From Lutimaribacter degradans (GTDB taxonomy: Bacteria > Pseudomonadota > Alphaproteobacteria > Rhodobacterales > Rhodobacteraceae), in the NCBI RefSeq assembly GCF_023703375.1, contig NZ_JAMQGO010000002.1:309562-373561 (forward strand): a stretch of 64,000 bases of DNA, given 5' to 3'. Both the position numbers and the translations under genes were made by a program. Below the pieces are notes generated by a model. It ran no database searches and had not been told where the DNA came from. It saw only the letters and a program-made list of their open reading frames with translations. This document shows positions 1-8,420 of the stretch, one piece after another (the first letter of the stretch is position 1; each line of letters begins with the position of its first letter).

Positions 1-945
1 CTGACCAGCGCGGCACAGGCCGCGGAAATCGAACTCAAGGTTGCCTGGCTGACCGCTGACAGCCAATCCGATCCTTATGCAATCACCGCGCATGCTTTCA
101 AGGACGAGCTGGAGGCCGCCCTGCCCGGGCGGGTCGAGGTGCAGCTTTTCCCCAACAGGCAGCTTGGCGATGACAAGGAGATCCTTGAAGGGCTGCAATT
201 CGGCACCATCGACATGGGCATTATCACCAATGCCGTGGTCGCCAACCTTGAACCAAGCTACCAGTTGGTTGACCTTCCATTCCTTTTCGGCAGCGCTGAA
301 CAGGCACACGAAGTGCTTGACGGCGAGGTTGGCCAGCAGTTGGCCGCCAACCTGCGTCAACACGGCGTTATCTCTTTGGGGGCGGCCGAGGGCGGTTTTC
401 GCAACATGATCAACAACAGCAAGCCCGTGCGCACACCTGCGGATGTCGAGGGCGTGAAATACCGCACGATGCAAAACCCCGTCTTCATCGAGATGTTCTC
501 GTCGCTTGGTGGCAGCCCGGTGCCAATGGCTTGGGGCGAGGTTTTCACCGCCATGCAGCAAGGCACCGTGGACGGGCTTGAAATTCCGGCGTCCGTCGTG
601 AACTCCAACAACTACGCCGATGTCACGAAATACCTCAGCTTTACCCGCCATACCTATTCGGCCATCCACCTTCTGATGTCGGAACGCAGCCTTGAAAACC
701 TGCCCGATGATGTTCAGCAGGCAGTGATGGATGCCGGTCACGCAGCGATTGCCAAGCAGCGCAAGGCTGTTGCCGCGGCCGAGGCTGATGTGATCAAATC
801 ACTGGAAGAAAAGGGAATGGAAATCAACGACATCGAAGATGTGGGCGCGTTCCGTGCCAAGGTCGGCCCGGTCTATGAGCGGTTCGAGCCAACAATTGGG
901 TCCGACCTGCTGGACCAGGCCCTTCAGGCCGTTTCGTCCGACTGA
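1..945 (+). CDS. dctP: TRAP transporter substrate-binding subunit (DctP family), 5' end missing
   Basis: Periplasmic solute-binding protein of a tripartite ATP-independent periplasmic (TRAP) transporter, which captures a carboxylate-type substrate and hands it to the QM membrane subunits. The reading frame is open from base 1; the first residues (LTSAAQAAEIELK) look like the end of a signal peptide with AQA cleavage, so only a few N-terminal residues are lost. The protein shows the family pattern: an early GDDKEILEGLQFGTIDMG segment, a KYRTMQNP region containing the conserved substrate-carboxylate Arg, and AWGEVFTAMQQGTVDGLE. It is followed 18 bases later by the small permease gene. The substrate cannot be read from sequence; DctP members bind C4-dicarboxylates, sialic acid, ectoine, aromatic acids and others. 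Confidence 0.93.
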   Translation: MTSAAQAAEIELKVAWLTADSQSDPYAITAHAFKDELEAALPGRVEVQLFPNRQLGDDKEILEGLQFGTIDMGIITNAVVANLEPSYQLVDLPFLFGSAEQAHEVLDGEVGQQLAANLRQHGVISLGAAEGGFRNMINNSKPVRTPADVEGVKYRTMQNPVFIEMFSSLGGSPVPMAWGEVFTAMQQGTVDGLEIPASVVNSNNYADVTKYLSFTRHTYSAIHLLMSERSLENLPDDVQQAVMDAGHAAIAKQRKAVAAAEADVIKSLEEKGMEINDIEDVGAFRAKVGPVYERFEPTIGSDLLDQALQAVSSD

Positions 946-963
946 TAAGGTGGGGCAGGCTCG

Positions 964-1458
964 ATGCAAGCTATCGCTTCCCTGATCTGTGCCACAAGCC
1001 GCGTGACTGCGCGGCTTGTGGCCAATCTTTGCGTTGGGCTGATCTTCATCATGCTGGGGCTGTTGGTCACGCAGGTGGTCATGCGCTATTTCCTCGGCTC
1101 CCCCCCAAGCTGGACCGAAGAACTGGCGATCATCCTGTTTGCCTGGCTTGTGCTTCTATACGCAACGGTCGGCCTGCATGAAGGCTTTCACGTTGCCATC
1201 GAATCCATACCCGCGCGTTTCGAACGGCTGCAAAAATGGGCGGATCGGTGGGTTGCCGGCCTTGCCATGCTGTTCGGCTGGGTGACGCTTACCTCGGGCC
1301 TGGCCTATGTCGAGCGGACGGTTGGTCAGAAAACCGCCGCGCTGCAACTACCCATCGAAATGCTGTACCTTTGCGTTCCGATTTGCGGCGGCCTTTTCAT
1401 TCTTCACGGGTTGGCGCGGCTTATCGCGCCCGCCCCCCCGGCCGAGGCGCGGACATGA
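964..1458 (+). CDS. dctQ: TRAP transporter small permease (DctQ family)
   Basis: Small integral membrane subunit of the TRAP transporter, 164 aa, with four predicted hydrophobic segments. The LTQVVMRYFLGSPPSWTEEL region with its MRYF and WTEE residues is typical of DctQ proteins. It pairs with the large permease to couple sodium gradients to uptake. Its stop codon overlaps the start of the large permease gene as ATGA, so the two are probably translationally coupled. Confidence 0.93.
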   Translation: MQAIASLICATSRVTARLVANLCVGLIFIMLGLLVTQVVMRYFLGSPPSWTEELAIILFAWLVLLYATVGLHEGFHVAIESIPARFERLQKWADRWVAGLAMLFGWVTLTSGLAYVERTVGQKTAALQLPIEMLYLCVPICGGLFILHGLARLIAPAPPAEART

Positions 1459-2735
1459 ATACAACGCTCCTGATCCTGGCGCTTGGCCTGCCGTTCATGT
1501 TGATGATGCGCGTGCCCCTGGCCTTTGCCATAGGGCTGGCCACGATCGGCGCGCTTTGGAGCGCCGATATCGACATGATGATCTTTGCCCAGAGAATGGT
1601 TTCGGGCACGCAATCCTTTAGCCTGCTGGCCATTCCCTTTTTCATACTGGCGGGCGATCTGATGACTGCGGGCGGCATATCACGCCGATTGGTGGCCTTT
1701 GCTGACGTGCTGGTGCGCCATCGTACCGGCGGCCTGGGCATGGTTGCCGTGCTGGCCGCGGCATTTTTCGCCGCCCTGTCCGGTTCGGCGCCCGCAACGA
1801 CAGCGGCCATCGGCGCGATCATGATCCCCGAGATGGAAAAGCGGGGGTATTCGCGCGCATTCGCAACCGCGCTCGCGGTGGCCGGCGGCATCATCGGGCC
1901 GATGTTGCCACCTTCGATCCCAATGGTCGTTTGGGGGGTCATGTCGGAAACCTCGATCAGCGAACTGTTCCTGGCCGGTATCGTGCCGGGCCTTCTTCTG
2001 GCCATTGGTCTTATGACGTTGTGCTGGCTCCATGCGCGCAAGAACAAGATCGCGCCGCAGCCCAAGGCGTCGCGCGCCGAGGTCTGGGCCGCCTTCAACG
2101 CGGCGAAATGGGCGCTTTGCGGACCGATCCTGGTGCTGGGTGGAATCTATGGCGGCATCGTCACCCCGACCGAGGCCGCAATCGTGGCGGCGGTCTTTGC
2201 GCTGGTTCTGGGCTTTGGTGTCTACCGGGAACTGACGCTCGGAAACATCGTTCCCGTCACGCGCGGATCTTTGAAAACAATGACTATCGTGATGTTCATC
2301 ATCGCATTGGCCAACGGGTTTGGCTGGGTCATGGCCTTCGAGCGTATCCCCGGACAGGTGACACAGTCGCTTGAGGGCTTTGCCGATACGCCCGTGCTGT
2401 ACGTGTTGATGGTCAATATCCTCTTGCTCGTGATCGGCTGCGTGATGGACAACCTGGCCGCCATGATCATCCTCGCGTCGTTCCTGGTGCCGATCGGCGA
2501 GCAACTCGGCATGGACCCGGTTCAGTTCGGCGCCATGGTCGCGATCAATTTCACCATAGGCATGGCGACACCCCCGTTCGGCTACACGATCTTTGTGGGT
2601 GCGGCGATCAGCGGGCTCAGGATCGGGCAGATCGCGAAGCCGCTGATGCCGATGCTCGGAGTCATGATCGCCGTTTTGCTGCTGGTGGCGTTCGTGCCGC
2701 AAGTCACGCTTTCGATCGTCAACCTGGTGCGGTGA
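1455..2735 (+). CDS. dctM: TRAP transporter large permease (DctM family)
   Basis: Large membrane subunit of the TRAP transporter, 426 aa with about 11-12 hydrophobic segments. It begins MNTTLLILALGLPFMLMM and contains the family-typical FFAALSGSAPATTAAIG and GGIIGPMLPPSIPMV stretches, which form part of the ion and substrate path. A longer open frame runs upstream to 1236, but the ATG at 1455 gives the ATGA overlap with the small permease gene and the normal family length, so I chose it. The transporter operon continues into the LysR gene 4 bases downstream. Confidence 0.94.
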   Translation: MNTTLLILALGLPFMLMMRVPLAFAIGLATIGALWSADIDMMIFAQRMVSGTQSFSLLAIPFFILAGDLMTAGGISRRLVAFADVLVRHRTGGLGMVAVLAAAFFAALSGSAPATTAAIGAIMIPEMEKRGYSRAFATALAVAGGIIGPMLPPSIPMVVWGVMSETSISELFLAGIVPGLLLAIGLMTLCWLHARKNKIAPQPKASRAEVWAAFNAAKWALCGPILVLGGIYGGIVTPTEAAIVAAVFALVLGFGVYRELTLGNIVPVTRGSLKTMTIVMFIIALANGFGWVMAFERIPGQVTQSLEGFADTPVLYVLMVNILLLVIGCVMDNLAAMIILASFLVPIGEQLGMDPVQFGAMVAINFTIGMATPPFGYTIFVGAAISGLRIGQIAKPLMPMLGVMIAVLLLVAFVPQVTLSIVNLVR

Positions 2736-2739
2736 CAAG

Positions 2740-3651
2740 ATGGTGAATTTGCGCAATTTCGATCTTAACCTACTGGTCATCTTTCGCGCCATCATGAACC
2801 AGGGGTCCATCGCGGGGGCTGCAGAGGAAATCGGGCTGTCGCCCTCGGCGGTCAGCCACGCGCTGGCCCGTTTGCGCGTCATGCTCAATGACGAGCTTTT
2901 CTTTCGCACCGCCGACGGGGTCAGCCCGACTGATCGCGCGCGTGAGCTGAATACCGATATCGAACGCGGCCTTGGCTTCATTTCGACGGCTATTTCCCTG
3001 CAACACCAGTTCGTGCCGGAAGAAGCCAACCGCGTGTTCACGATGCAGGTTGCCGATTACGTGTCGGGGTTTCTGCTTCCGCGCCTGGCCGAGCGACTGC
3101 AAGTCGAGGCGCCGGGCGTGTCCATCGACATACTGCCCTTTTCCATATCAACTGGAAGCGTCTGGGATCGGGTGGACATGCAGGTGCGCCTGACGCCGGG
3201 CCGGCTCCAGCCCGAGATGGTACGCTCTCAGCGACTGCTTGCCGACGACATCGTTGTGCTGATGAGGCGCGACCACCCGCGCGCAGCCGAGCCCATGACG
3301 GCCGAGCTTTATGCCGACCTGCCGCATGTAAAGCTGTCGCAGTCAGCCACCGGCACGACCGTTATCGACGACTCGCTGGCAGCGCGCGGATTGAAGCGCC
3401 ACATGGCGATGACCGTCGCAAGCTGGTTCGAGATTCCCGATATCGTGGCAAATTCCGATCTGATTGCGATCGCTCCGAAACGGCTGTTTTCCCTGGATCC
3501 ACGCCTGAACAATCTCAGGGCCACGCCTCTTCCGCTGGGAGAAGTGGTCTTCTCGTTCGACCTGTGCTGGGATCTCAGAACCGAGCGTGAGCCCGGCCAG
3601 AAGTGGTTGCGCAAGGTCGTTTCGGACGTGTTCAAAGAGGTGCGTGCATAG
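2740..3651 (+). CDS. LysR-family transcriptional regulator, linked to the TRAP operon
   Basis: LysR-type regulator, 303 aa. An N-terminal winged helix-turn-helix (about residues 6-65, with GSIAGAAEEIGLSPSAVSHA) is followed by a periplasmic-binding-like effector domain. The N-terminal FDLNLLVIF resembles the NodD/SyrM/LeuO-type subgroup. The gene starts 4 bases after the large TRAP permease on the same strand, so it is probably co-transcribed and likely controls uptake of the transported compound. The same-strand, 3' position is unusual; LysR genes are more often divergent from their targets. Confidence 0.92.
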   Translation: MVNLRNFDLNLLVIFRAIMNQGSIAGAAEEIGLSPSAVSHALARLRVMLNDELFFRTADGVSPTDRARELNTDIERGLGFISTAISLQHQFVPEEANRVFTMQVADYVSGFLLPRLAERLQVEAPGVSIDILPFSISTGSVWDRVDMQVRLTPGRLQPEMVRSQRLLADDIVVLMRRDHPRAAEPMTAELYADLPHVKLSQSATGTTVIDDSLAARGLKRHMAMTVASWFEIPDIVANSDLIAIAPKRLFSLDPRLNNLRATPLPLGEVVFSFDLCWDLRTEREPGQKWLRKVVSDVFKEVRA

Positions 3652-3667
3652 GGCGGCTCCCGTTTTT
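3651..3667 (+). terminator. weak intrinsic terminator after the LysR gene
   Basis: A GGG-CGGCT-CCC mini-hairpin is followed by G and five T residues directly after the LysR stop codon. The stem is only three base pairs, so the call rests mainly on position and the T-run. Confidence 0.3.
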
Positions 3668-3712
3668 GCCTGCCGCCGCCGCGCCGCGCCGCTGCCCGAT
3701 AGCGCCCCTGCG

Positions 3713-3877
3713 TCAGATGTGGCCGAGCAGCATCAGGAGCAACACGATAATCAGTATCGTGCCAAGCACGCCAACGCCAGCATGACCGAAGCCGTAGCCA
3801 TAGCCGCCAAAACGGCCGCTGAATCCGCCCAGAAGGAAGATGACGAGGATGACGATCAGGATGATACCTATTGACAT
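3713..3877 (-). CDS. small membrane protein, DUF3309 family
   Basis: 54-aa protein starting MSIGIILIVILVIFLLGG, with a Gly/Tyr/Phe-rich middle (GRFGGYGYGFGHAG) and a second hydrophobic segment ending LLMLLGHI. This two-helix layout with a glycine-rich hinge matches the DUF3309 family of alphaproteobacteria, whose function is unknown. I chose the ATG at 3877 over an in-frame start at 3913 because a clear ribosome binding site (AAAGGAG) lies 8-9 bases upstream. It opens a run of minus-strand envelope genes. Confidence 0.82.
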   Translation of the reverse strand: MSIGIILIVILVIFLLGGFSGRFGGYGYGFGHAGVGVLGTILIIVLLLMLLGHI

Positions 3878-3946
3878 GGTTATTGCTCCTTTAGTGGCGC
3901 TTGTGACGCCCATGATTGTGAAAACTGCAATCGTCCGCGCTTGCGT

Positions 3947-4087
3947 TCAGTTACCGTCGATCGTCACACCGTGCTCGCCGATCTGGATGTCGACGCCGCT
4001 CTGGCGTTCCTGGTAATAGAGATACCCTGCAGCGATGGCGCAAATGGCCAGCACCGCGATCAGGACGAGAAGAAAATTTCGGCTCAT
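3947..4087 (-). CDS. 46-residue single-pass membrane protein, unknown function
   Basis: A short gene encoding 46 residues: start MSRNFLLVLIAVLAIC, one clear transmembrane helix (about residues 4-24), then a polar tail ending GEHGVTIDGN. A GAGGA ribosome binding site lies upstream of the ATG. The good start region, the sensible membrane topology and the position between two real same-strand genes support coding. It is not recognised as a named family; a short membrane-anchored protein with an exposed C-terminal tail is all that can be said. Confidence 0.65.
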   Translation of the reverse strand: MSRNFLLVLIAVLAICAIAAGYLYYQERQSGVDIQIGEHGVTIDGN

Positions 4088-4205
4088 TTACATGGTCCTC
4101 GCGGGTTCAAGTCGTTTGGAAACAATTCAGGCTTATCCGGCCAGAGTGGCCCGCCGCGGATGAATGCCGTATCGAGGGCTGAGCCGGCTTTCCGGACCAG
4201 CCCCG

Positions 4206-4241
4206 AAAAATGGCGGACCGTTCCTTTCGAAACGGACCGCC
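4206..4241 (-). terminator. intrinsic terminator of the OmpA-like lipoprotein gene
   Basis: On the minus strand, arms at 4241-4231 and 4222-4212 form an 11-bp stem (one mismatch, GGCGGtCCGTT type) with an 8-base loop. It is followed by A and a five-T run (read from the AAAAA at 4206-4210). It lies 22 bases after the lipoprotein stop codon. Confidence 0.75.
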
Positions 4242-4263
4242 GGAACATAGCCAGTCAGACGGG

Positions 4264-4899
4264 TCAGTTTGTCGGGGTTATCACGACTTCCACCCGACGG
4301 TTTTGCGCCCTGCCGGAAACGGTCGCGTTCGAGGTGATCGGCTCGTAGTAGCCTCGCCCGGAATAGGTGATCCGGCTTGACGATACACCATCCCGTATCA
4401 GGATGCGCGCAACGGCCAGGGCGCGATCTTCGCTGAGTTGCTGATTATAGGCCGCGGACCCGACATTGTCGGTGTGGCCCACCACACGCACGGTCGAGTT
4501 TGGATGCGATTTCAACGAGCGGGCAACCTCGCGCAGCGAGGGCCGGAACCCGGCGGCCACGGTCGCAGACCCTGTCGCAAAGGTCACGCCTTCGGGCAGG
4601 ATAACCCGCAACTGGCTGCCGGTGTTGGTAATGGTCGCGCCACTACCGGCCAGTTGCTGGTTCAGCTCACGCTCTTGCCGGGCCATGTTCGCGCCGATTG
4701 CGCCGCCGACAGCGGCACCGATAGCGCCACCGATCACGGTTGCTTTCGTGTCGTCGCCGATGGCGTTGCCGATGGCCGCCCCCGTCGCTCCACCGATAAC
4801 AGCGCCCGTTACCGGGCGGTTCGGCGCGCCGTCGTTGTAGGTGCAGCCAGTCAACGCAACGACTGCCGCAACTGTCAGAAATCCGGTTTTAATTTTCAT
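4264..4899 (-). CDS. OmpA-family lipoprotein with glycine-zipper region (YiaD-like)
   Basis: 211-aa outer-membrane lipoprotein. The signal peptide ends in a lipobox (ALTGC, Cys about residue 18). A glycine-zipper region follows (GAVIGGATGAAIGNAIG and a second copy), then a C-terminal OmpA domain (about residues 95-208) with TGSATV, the peptidoglycan-binding GHTDNVGS motif and a SGRAQNRRVEV ending. The OmpA domain non-covalently holds the outer membrane to peptidoglycan. The ATG at 4899 is chosen over 4944 because of the AAAGGAC site upstream and because it places the signal peptide at the N-terminus. A strong terminator follows it. A second, larger OmpA protein gene lies upstream on the same strand. 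Confidence 0.9.
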   Translation of the reverse strand: MKIKTGFLTVAAVVALTGCTYNDGAPNRPVTGAVIGGATGAAIGNAIGDDTKATVIGGAIGAAVGGAIGANMARQERELNQQLAGSGATITNTGSQLRVILPEGVTFATGSATVAAGFRPSLREVARSLKSHPNSTVRVVGHTDNVGSAAYNQQLSEDRALAVARILIRDGVSSSRITYSGRGYYEPITSNATVSGRAQNRRVEVVITPTN

Positions 4900-5199
4900 G
4901 ATACTTGTCCTTTTTGCATCCCTTACTGGGATGCCGTGATGCAAAGTCGAAAAAATGTGGAACTTGAGTCTTTATCGCCGAAAGCGCCGATTGCGGCACT
5001 AACCTTGATCAGCCGACAGGGATGAATGCGTTTGTGCAAACATGGTCCCAAGGGGGTAATCGGCCGGGCATATGACCGAAGCCGCCTGCGCGCCATTCCT
5101 TGATGGTCAACCATCAAGGAATGGCGTCTTGCAAAGCGATTGCCAAGGGCGGGCCGGTAGCAAAAGGCTTACAACCGCCCGCCCCCAGGTCAGTAAGGA
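4900..5199. other. intergenic region between two OmpA genes with a perfect inverted repeat
   Basis: 300 bases with no credible gene. It should hold the promoter of the OmpA-like lipoprotein gene and the 3' end of the transcript of the larger OmpA gene. Its only clear structure is the 17-bp inverted repeat at 5091-5126, listed separately. Confidence 0.7.
5091..5126. repeat. perfect 17-bp inverted repeat with 2-base spacer
   Basis: Left arm 5091-5107 (CGCCATTCCTTGATGGT) and right arm 5110-5126 are exact reverse complements, separated only by CA. As RNA it would form a very stable hairpin on either strand. There is no good T-run on the minus strand, where an ordinary terminator for the large OmpA gene would need one, so it may instead be an operator, an mRNA-stabilising hairpin or a trace of a small mobile element. 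Confidence 0.85.
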
Positions 5200-7128
5200 T
5201 CAGTTGCGCTGCAACAAGGTCGTGATGCGGCGCACGGCCACGCGTCGATTAACGCGTTCGGCCTGTTGCGTCGGGATCTTGAGGTAACGTTCGCCATAGC
5301 CCTGAACGATCATGTTCTGGGTTGGAACGCCGAAATATTCGTTAAAGGCAAGCGCAACCGATTCCGCCCGTCGGTCGGACAGAAGCAGGTTGTAGCCCGC
5401 GCCCCCCACCGCGTCTGTGTGACCCTCGACAAGAAACAGTTCGGTCGGGTCTTCAGCGATCAATTCCCGCATCAACAAACCCATCTGCCGAAGCCGTTCG
5501 GCCTGAGACGGTTGAAGCGCGGCAGAGTTCGTGGCGAAAGTGACAGCCTGTAGATTGATAACAGGCGCAAGTTGGCGGACTTCGGAATATTCCCGCACTT
5601 GGCGCAGGCTGAAACTGCGTCCGATGTCGTTCCTTTCGGCGGCAATCAGCGCCTGGCGCAGCGTTGCGGCGTCGGACGCTTCACGATAGTCGAACGCATC
5701 CTCGGCGGGGCGCGGCAATTGGCGCACGACCACGGGCTCATAGCTGCGGGTGTCGTCGATCAACAGATACTCACGCCCATCCGGGGCTATGCTTAGTCGG
5801 CGCAGCGCGCGGCCCGTTGAATCGCGAATGGTGACGATCTTTGTGCCATCTTCGCGTGTGACAGTGGTGCGGGTCGAGCCGTCGTTGAACCGTTCGGTGC
5901 GCACCTCCGAGCCGGGCTGGCGAAGCAACGCATCGTCATCCTTCAACACCTGGTACGAGCCGTCGTCATCTTGCACGATCACCCGGTCGCCGGTGTTGGT
6001 TTCCACCCTCTGACCGTTGGACAGGATTGCCCCGACCGCAACGGCCCCAAGGACGAAAAGCCCGGCCTTTTCAAGGTCGCTCATCCCCGAGTCAGTTTGC
6101 GCTGTTGCGCCAACCTCGGCATCCGCGTCGCCCGACGCCGCGCGTTCCGCCTGCTCTTCCGGGGTCCATTCGCTGAACTCCTCGCTGCTGGAGCGGTGCG
6201 TGCTTTCCGTGACGGTCTCGGTGACAACTTCACCCTGGGTTTCGGTGTCGGCATCGGCCGCCACCGCGGCAATGGAGCCTGGTGTCAGGTCATCGAGGCA
6301 GCGGATTGTTCCGTCGGGATTCAAGACCTGGGCCAGGCAGTCTTGCGCGTTGGACGTGGCCAGGGGCTGCGCGGTTTCTGGGTCTGCGGCGTCTTCTTGG
6401 CTTAGATCGGCGGTCACAAGTGCCTCGGCCTTCTCTGCGGCCGCGGCGTCTGCCTCGGCCTCGGACTGAGCGTCGACCTGCGCCTTCGCAGCAGCGTTGG
6501 CGTCGGCGCGCGCCTTGTCGTCTGCCACTTGCGCAGCAGCGTCAGCGTCGGCCTGCGTCTTGACGTCAGCATCGATCTCGGCGTTCTCGGCAACCTTGGC
6601 TGCGGCCTCGGTCTCTCTTGTTAGCGTTTCAACGGTCTCAGCAGCCACCCTGGCCCGCGCGGTCGCGACATCCGCCATACCCTTCAGCCTTGTGGCCTCG
6701 ATCCTGGCTGCCCCCATTTCCGTGGGCTTGGCAACATCGGCTGACTTTTCAGCAGCCTCGGCTTTGGCAACGGCTTTTTCGGCCCTGTCAGCCGCAAGTT
6801 CGGCCTTGCCCTCGGCCACTAGCAGACGCTCGCGAAGCAAGATTTCGCAAGCGCGTGCATCTGAAATCATGGCCTCGTCGCAGATTTCTTGGAACGAGCG
6901 GACAGTCGACCGATCATTGGCACGATTATTGGCGCGATCATTTTTCGCACGATCATTTTTCGCACGGTCACCGATGTTGGCAGGATCGCCACGCTCGCCC
7001 GGGTTCGAAATTACACGATTGTTGCCGTTGCCGGGGTCTGACCGGACCTGAGCCATGGCCGTAGCCGGTTGCATAAGCGACAGCACGGTAAGAATTGCCG
7101 TGGTTGTCTTGAGTGATCTGGATGTCAT
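5200..7128 (-). CDS. large OmpA-family protein with repeats and a long Ala-rich coiled coil
   Basis: 642-aa exported protein. A signal peptide (MTSRSLKTTTAILTVLSLM... ATAMAQ) is followed by an Asn/Arg-rich repeat tract near residues 50-75 (two copies of RAKND, then degenerate RANN/RAND). A long Ala/Glu/Asp-rich helical region follows at about 100-270. There is a hydrophobic segment with GLFVLGAVAVGAILSNG near 355-375, a DUF-type beta-rich middle, and a C-terminal OmpA domain (about 525-640, with TNSAAL, EGHTDAVGGAGYN and a RRVAVRR end). The middle hydrophobic stretch suggests possible membrane anchoring. The ATG at 7128 has an AAAGGGG site; the upstream in-frame start at 7182 would displace the signal peptide. 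It probably links the envelope to peptidoglycan; the exact role is unknown. Confidence 0.88.
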   Translation of the reverse strand: MTSRSLKTTTAILTVLSLMQPATAMAQVRSDPGNGNNRVISNPGERGDPANIGDRAKNDRAKNDRANNRANDRSTVRSFQEICDEAMISDARACEILLRERLLVAEGKAELAADRAEKAVAKAEAAEKSADVAKPTEMGAARIEATRLKGMADVATARARVAAETVETLTRETEAAAKVAENAEIDADVKTQADADAAAQVADDKARADANAAAKAQVDAQSEAEADAAAAEKAEALVTADLSQEDAADPETAQPLATSNAQDCLAQVLNPDGTIRCLDDLTPGSIAAVAADADTETQGEVVTETVTESTHRSSSEEFSEWTPEEQAERAASGDADAEVGATAQTDSGMSDLEKAGLFVLGAVAVGAILSNGQRVETNTGDRVIVQDDDGSYQVLKDDDALLRQPGSEVRTERFNDGSTRTTVTREDGTKIVTIRDSTGRALRRLSIAPDGREYLLIDDTRSYEPVVVRQLPRPAEDAFDYREASDAATLRQALIAAERNDIGRSFSLRQVREYSEVRQLAPVINLQAVTFATNSAALQPSQAERLRQMGLLMRELIAEDPTELFLVEGHTDAVGGAGYNLLLSDRRAESVALAFNEYFGVPTQNMIVQGYGERYLKIPTQQAERVNRRVAVRRITTLLQRN

Positions 7129-7600
7129 TACTTGACCCCTTTCAAGAATTGCGATTCCGCAGGGAACACCTGTGGTCGACATGGAGTGCGATGCCCGAAC
7201 AACTGGCCCGGATACGGCGCGTGGATTTGATCGGGCTTCAACTGAACAGCGTACGGCAGAGGGCGCCGGGCCAAGTCTTGTATTGAACTCGGCTTCTTTC
7301 GTGGCAGCGCGCGCCTATTGCGCGGCGGCGCTCTGCTTCAAGGCGTCGCCCTTCGGTGGGCAGGCTCATCCGCGCGCTCGTCGCGCAGTTGAAAAACGCG
7401 GCGCCAAAGCTTGGGTGAACACATCTTACTTAGCCGATGTCAGCGCCCGCGGCACTGACGCAGGTTAGTTTTGCCGCGCAAGGCAGGCCGCGCGATGAAA
7501 CGCGTCAACACGCTAACCCCGATCAGTGCGATGACTCCGGATTTGCGGCAGAAAAGCCCCATGTCGCCAGCCTGGGTGACGCCATGACCGGAGAGCCAAG
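7129..7600. other. intergenic region, no gene seen
   Basis: About 470 bases. Short open frames occur on both strands but none has a convincing start, composition or family resemblance. It must contain the promoter of the large OmpA gene (minus) and of the cupin gene (plus). No terminator or repeat was recognised. Confidence 0.6.
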
Positions 7601-8020
7601 ATGAAAGGTTACGTTGCGGATATCGAAACGCTGACCGATGAGAACACAGACTTCCGGCACGTTCTCTACTCTGGCACAAAGCTGCAGCTGGTTGTGATGT
7701 CGATCACGCCGGGGCAGGAGATCGGAGGCGAAATCCACGCCAATACCGATCAGTTCTTTCGCGTCGAGGCCGGCAAGGGGCGTATCGTGATCGACGGCAC
7801 CTGCCACAAGATAAAGGCCGGTGATGGCATCGTGGTTCCGGCGGGCACGCATCACAACGTGATCTGCACCGGCCATGACACGCTCAAGCTATACACGATT
7901 TATGGCCCGCCCCATCACCGCGATCAGCTTGTGCAGGCAACAGGGGCCGACGCGGTTGCATCAGACCAGGCGTTTGACGGAAAGGCCAGCGAACGCGCCG
8001 CAAAGGCGGTTCAGGTCTAG
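7601..8020 (+). CDS. cupin-domain protein
   Basis: 139-aa single-domain cupin. The two conserved cupin motifs are visible: PGQEIGGEIHANTDQFFRVEAGKG (metal ligands H and E) and AGDGIVVPAGTHHNV (with the second motif His). The N-terminus and C-terminus are short extensions outside the beta barrel. It stands alone, without an operon partner, just before the DUF883 gene. Small cupins bind metals or small ligands and many are isomerases or sensors; the specific reaction here cannot be assigned. Confidence 0.85.
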   Translation: MKGYVADIETLTDENTDFRHVLYSGTKLQLVVMSITPGQEIGGEIHANTDQFFRVEAGKGRIVIDGTCHKIKAGDGIVVPAGTHHNVICTGHDTLKLYTIYGPPHHRDQLVQATGADAVASDQAFDGKASERAAKAVQV

Positions 8021-8108
8021 TTGAGAATGGCCCACACCACCCCATTCCACGAAACATGGCGGCAACGCATACCGAATTCGAAATCACCCGAAATACATGG
8101 AGACCAAC

Positions 8109-8420
8109 ATGGTACATGACAGCAAGACCGCCAAAACGGCATCGGCCACCGACGACATCGAAGCGATCAGCCAGCAATTGACCGCGCTGCGCGAGGAAAT
8201 GACAAAGCTTGGAGAAACCGTCAGCGGGATAGCCGGACGGCGTGGCAGCAACCTGGCCACCGACATCGCAGAAGGGTTCGACGAGGCCAGGCATTATGCC
8301 GAACGCAAGGGCCGCTCTGCAGAAGACCAATTGGAGGCGTCCGTGGCAGCCCACCCTTTCGTGACAATCGGCCTTGCGGTGGCGACGGGATTTCTGGTTG
8401 GCACGCTGTCGCGCCGCTGA
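8109..8420 (+). CDS. DUF883-family membrane-associated stress protein (ElaB/YqjD-like)
   Basis: 103-aa protein with an amphipathic helical body (IEAISQQLTALREEMTKLGETV) and one C-terminal transmembrane segment (HPFVTIGLAVATGFLVGTLSRR). This matches the DUF883 family (ElaB/YqjD/YgaM); the E. coli YqjD protein associates with ribosomes through its N-terminus and is anchored in the inner membrane in stationary phase. The ATG at 8109 is preferred over 8097 because GGAGA lies 5 bases upstream of it. The stop codon overlaps the start of the next gene. Confidence 0.87.
   Translation: MVHDSKTAKTASATDDIEAISQQLTALREEMTKLGETVSGIAGRRGSNLATDIAEGFDEARHYAERKGRSAEDQLEASVAAHPFVTIGLAVATGFLVGTLSRR

Noticed and set aside
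1236..1454. In-frame upstream extension of the large TRAP permease gene
   Set aside because: It overlaps the small permease gene and adds basic, non-family sequence; the ATG at 1455 fits operon overlap and family length.
1680..3041. Long minus-strand open frame (453 codons) opposite the TRAP permease and LysR genes
   Set aside because: His/Asp/Arg-rich shadow of GC-rich coding sequence on the other strand, with no family features.
7172..7468. Plus-strand open frame before the cupin gene
   Set aside because: No ribosome binding site, no family resemblance, atypical composition.
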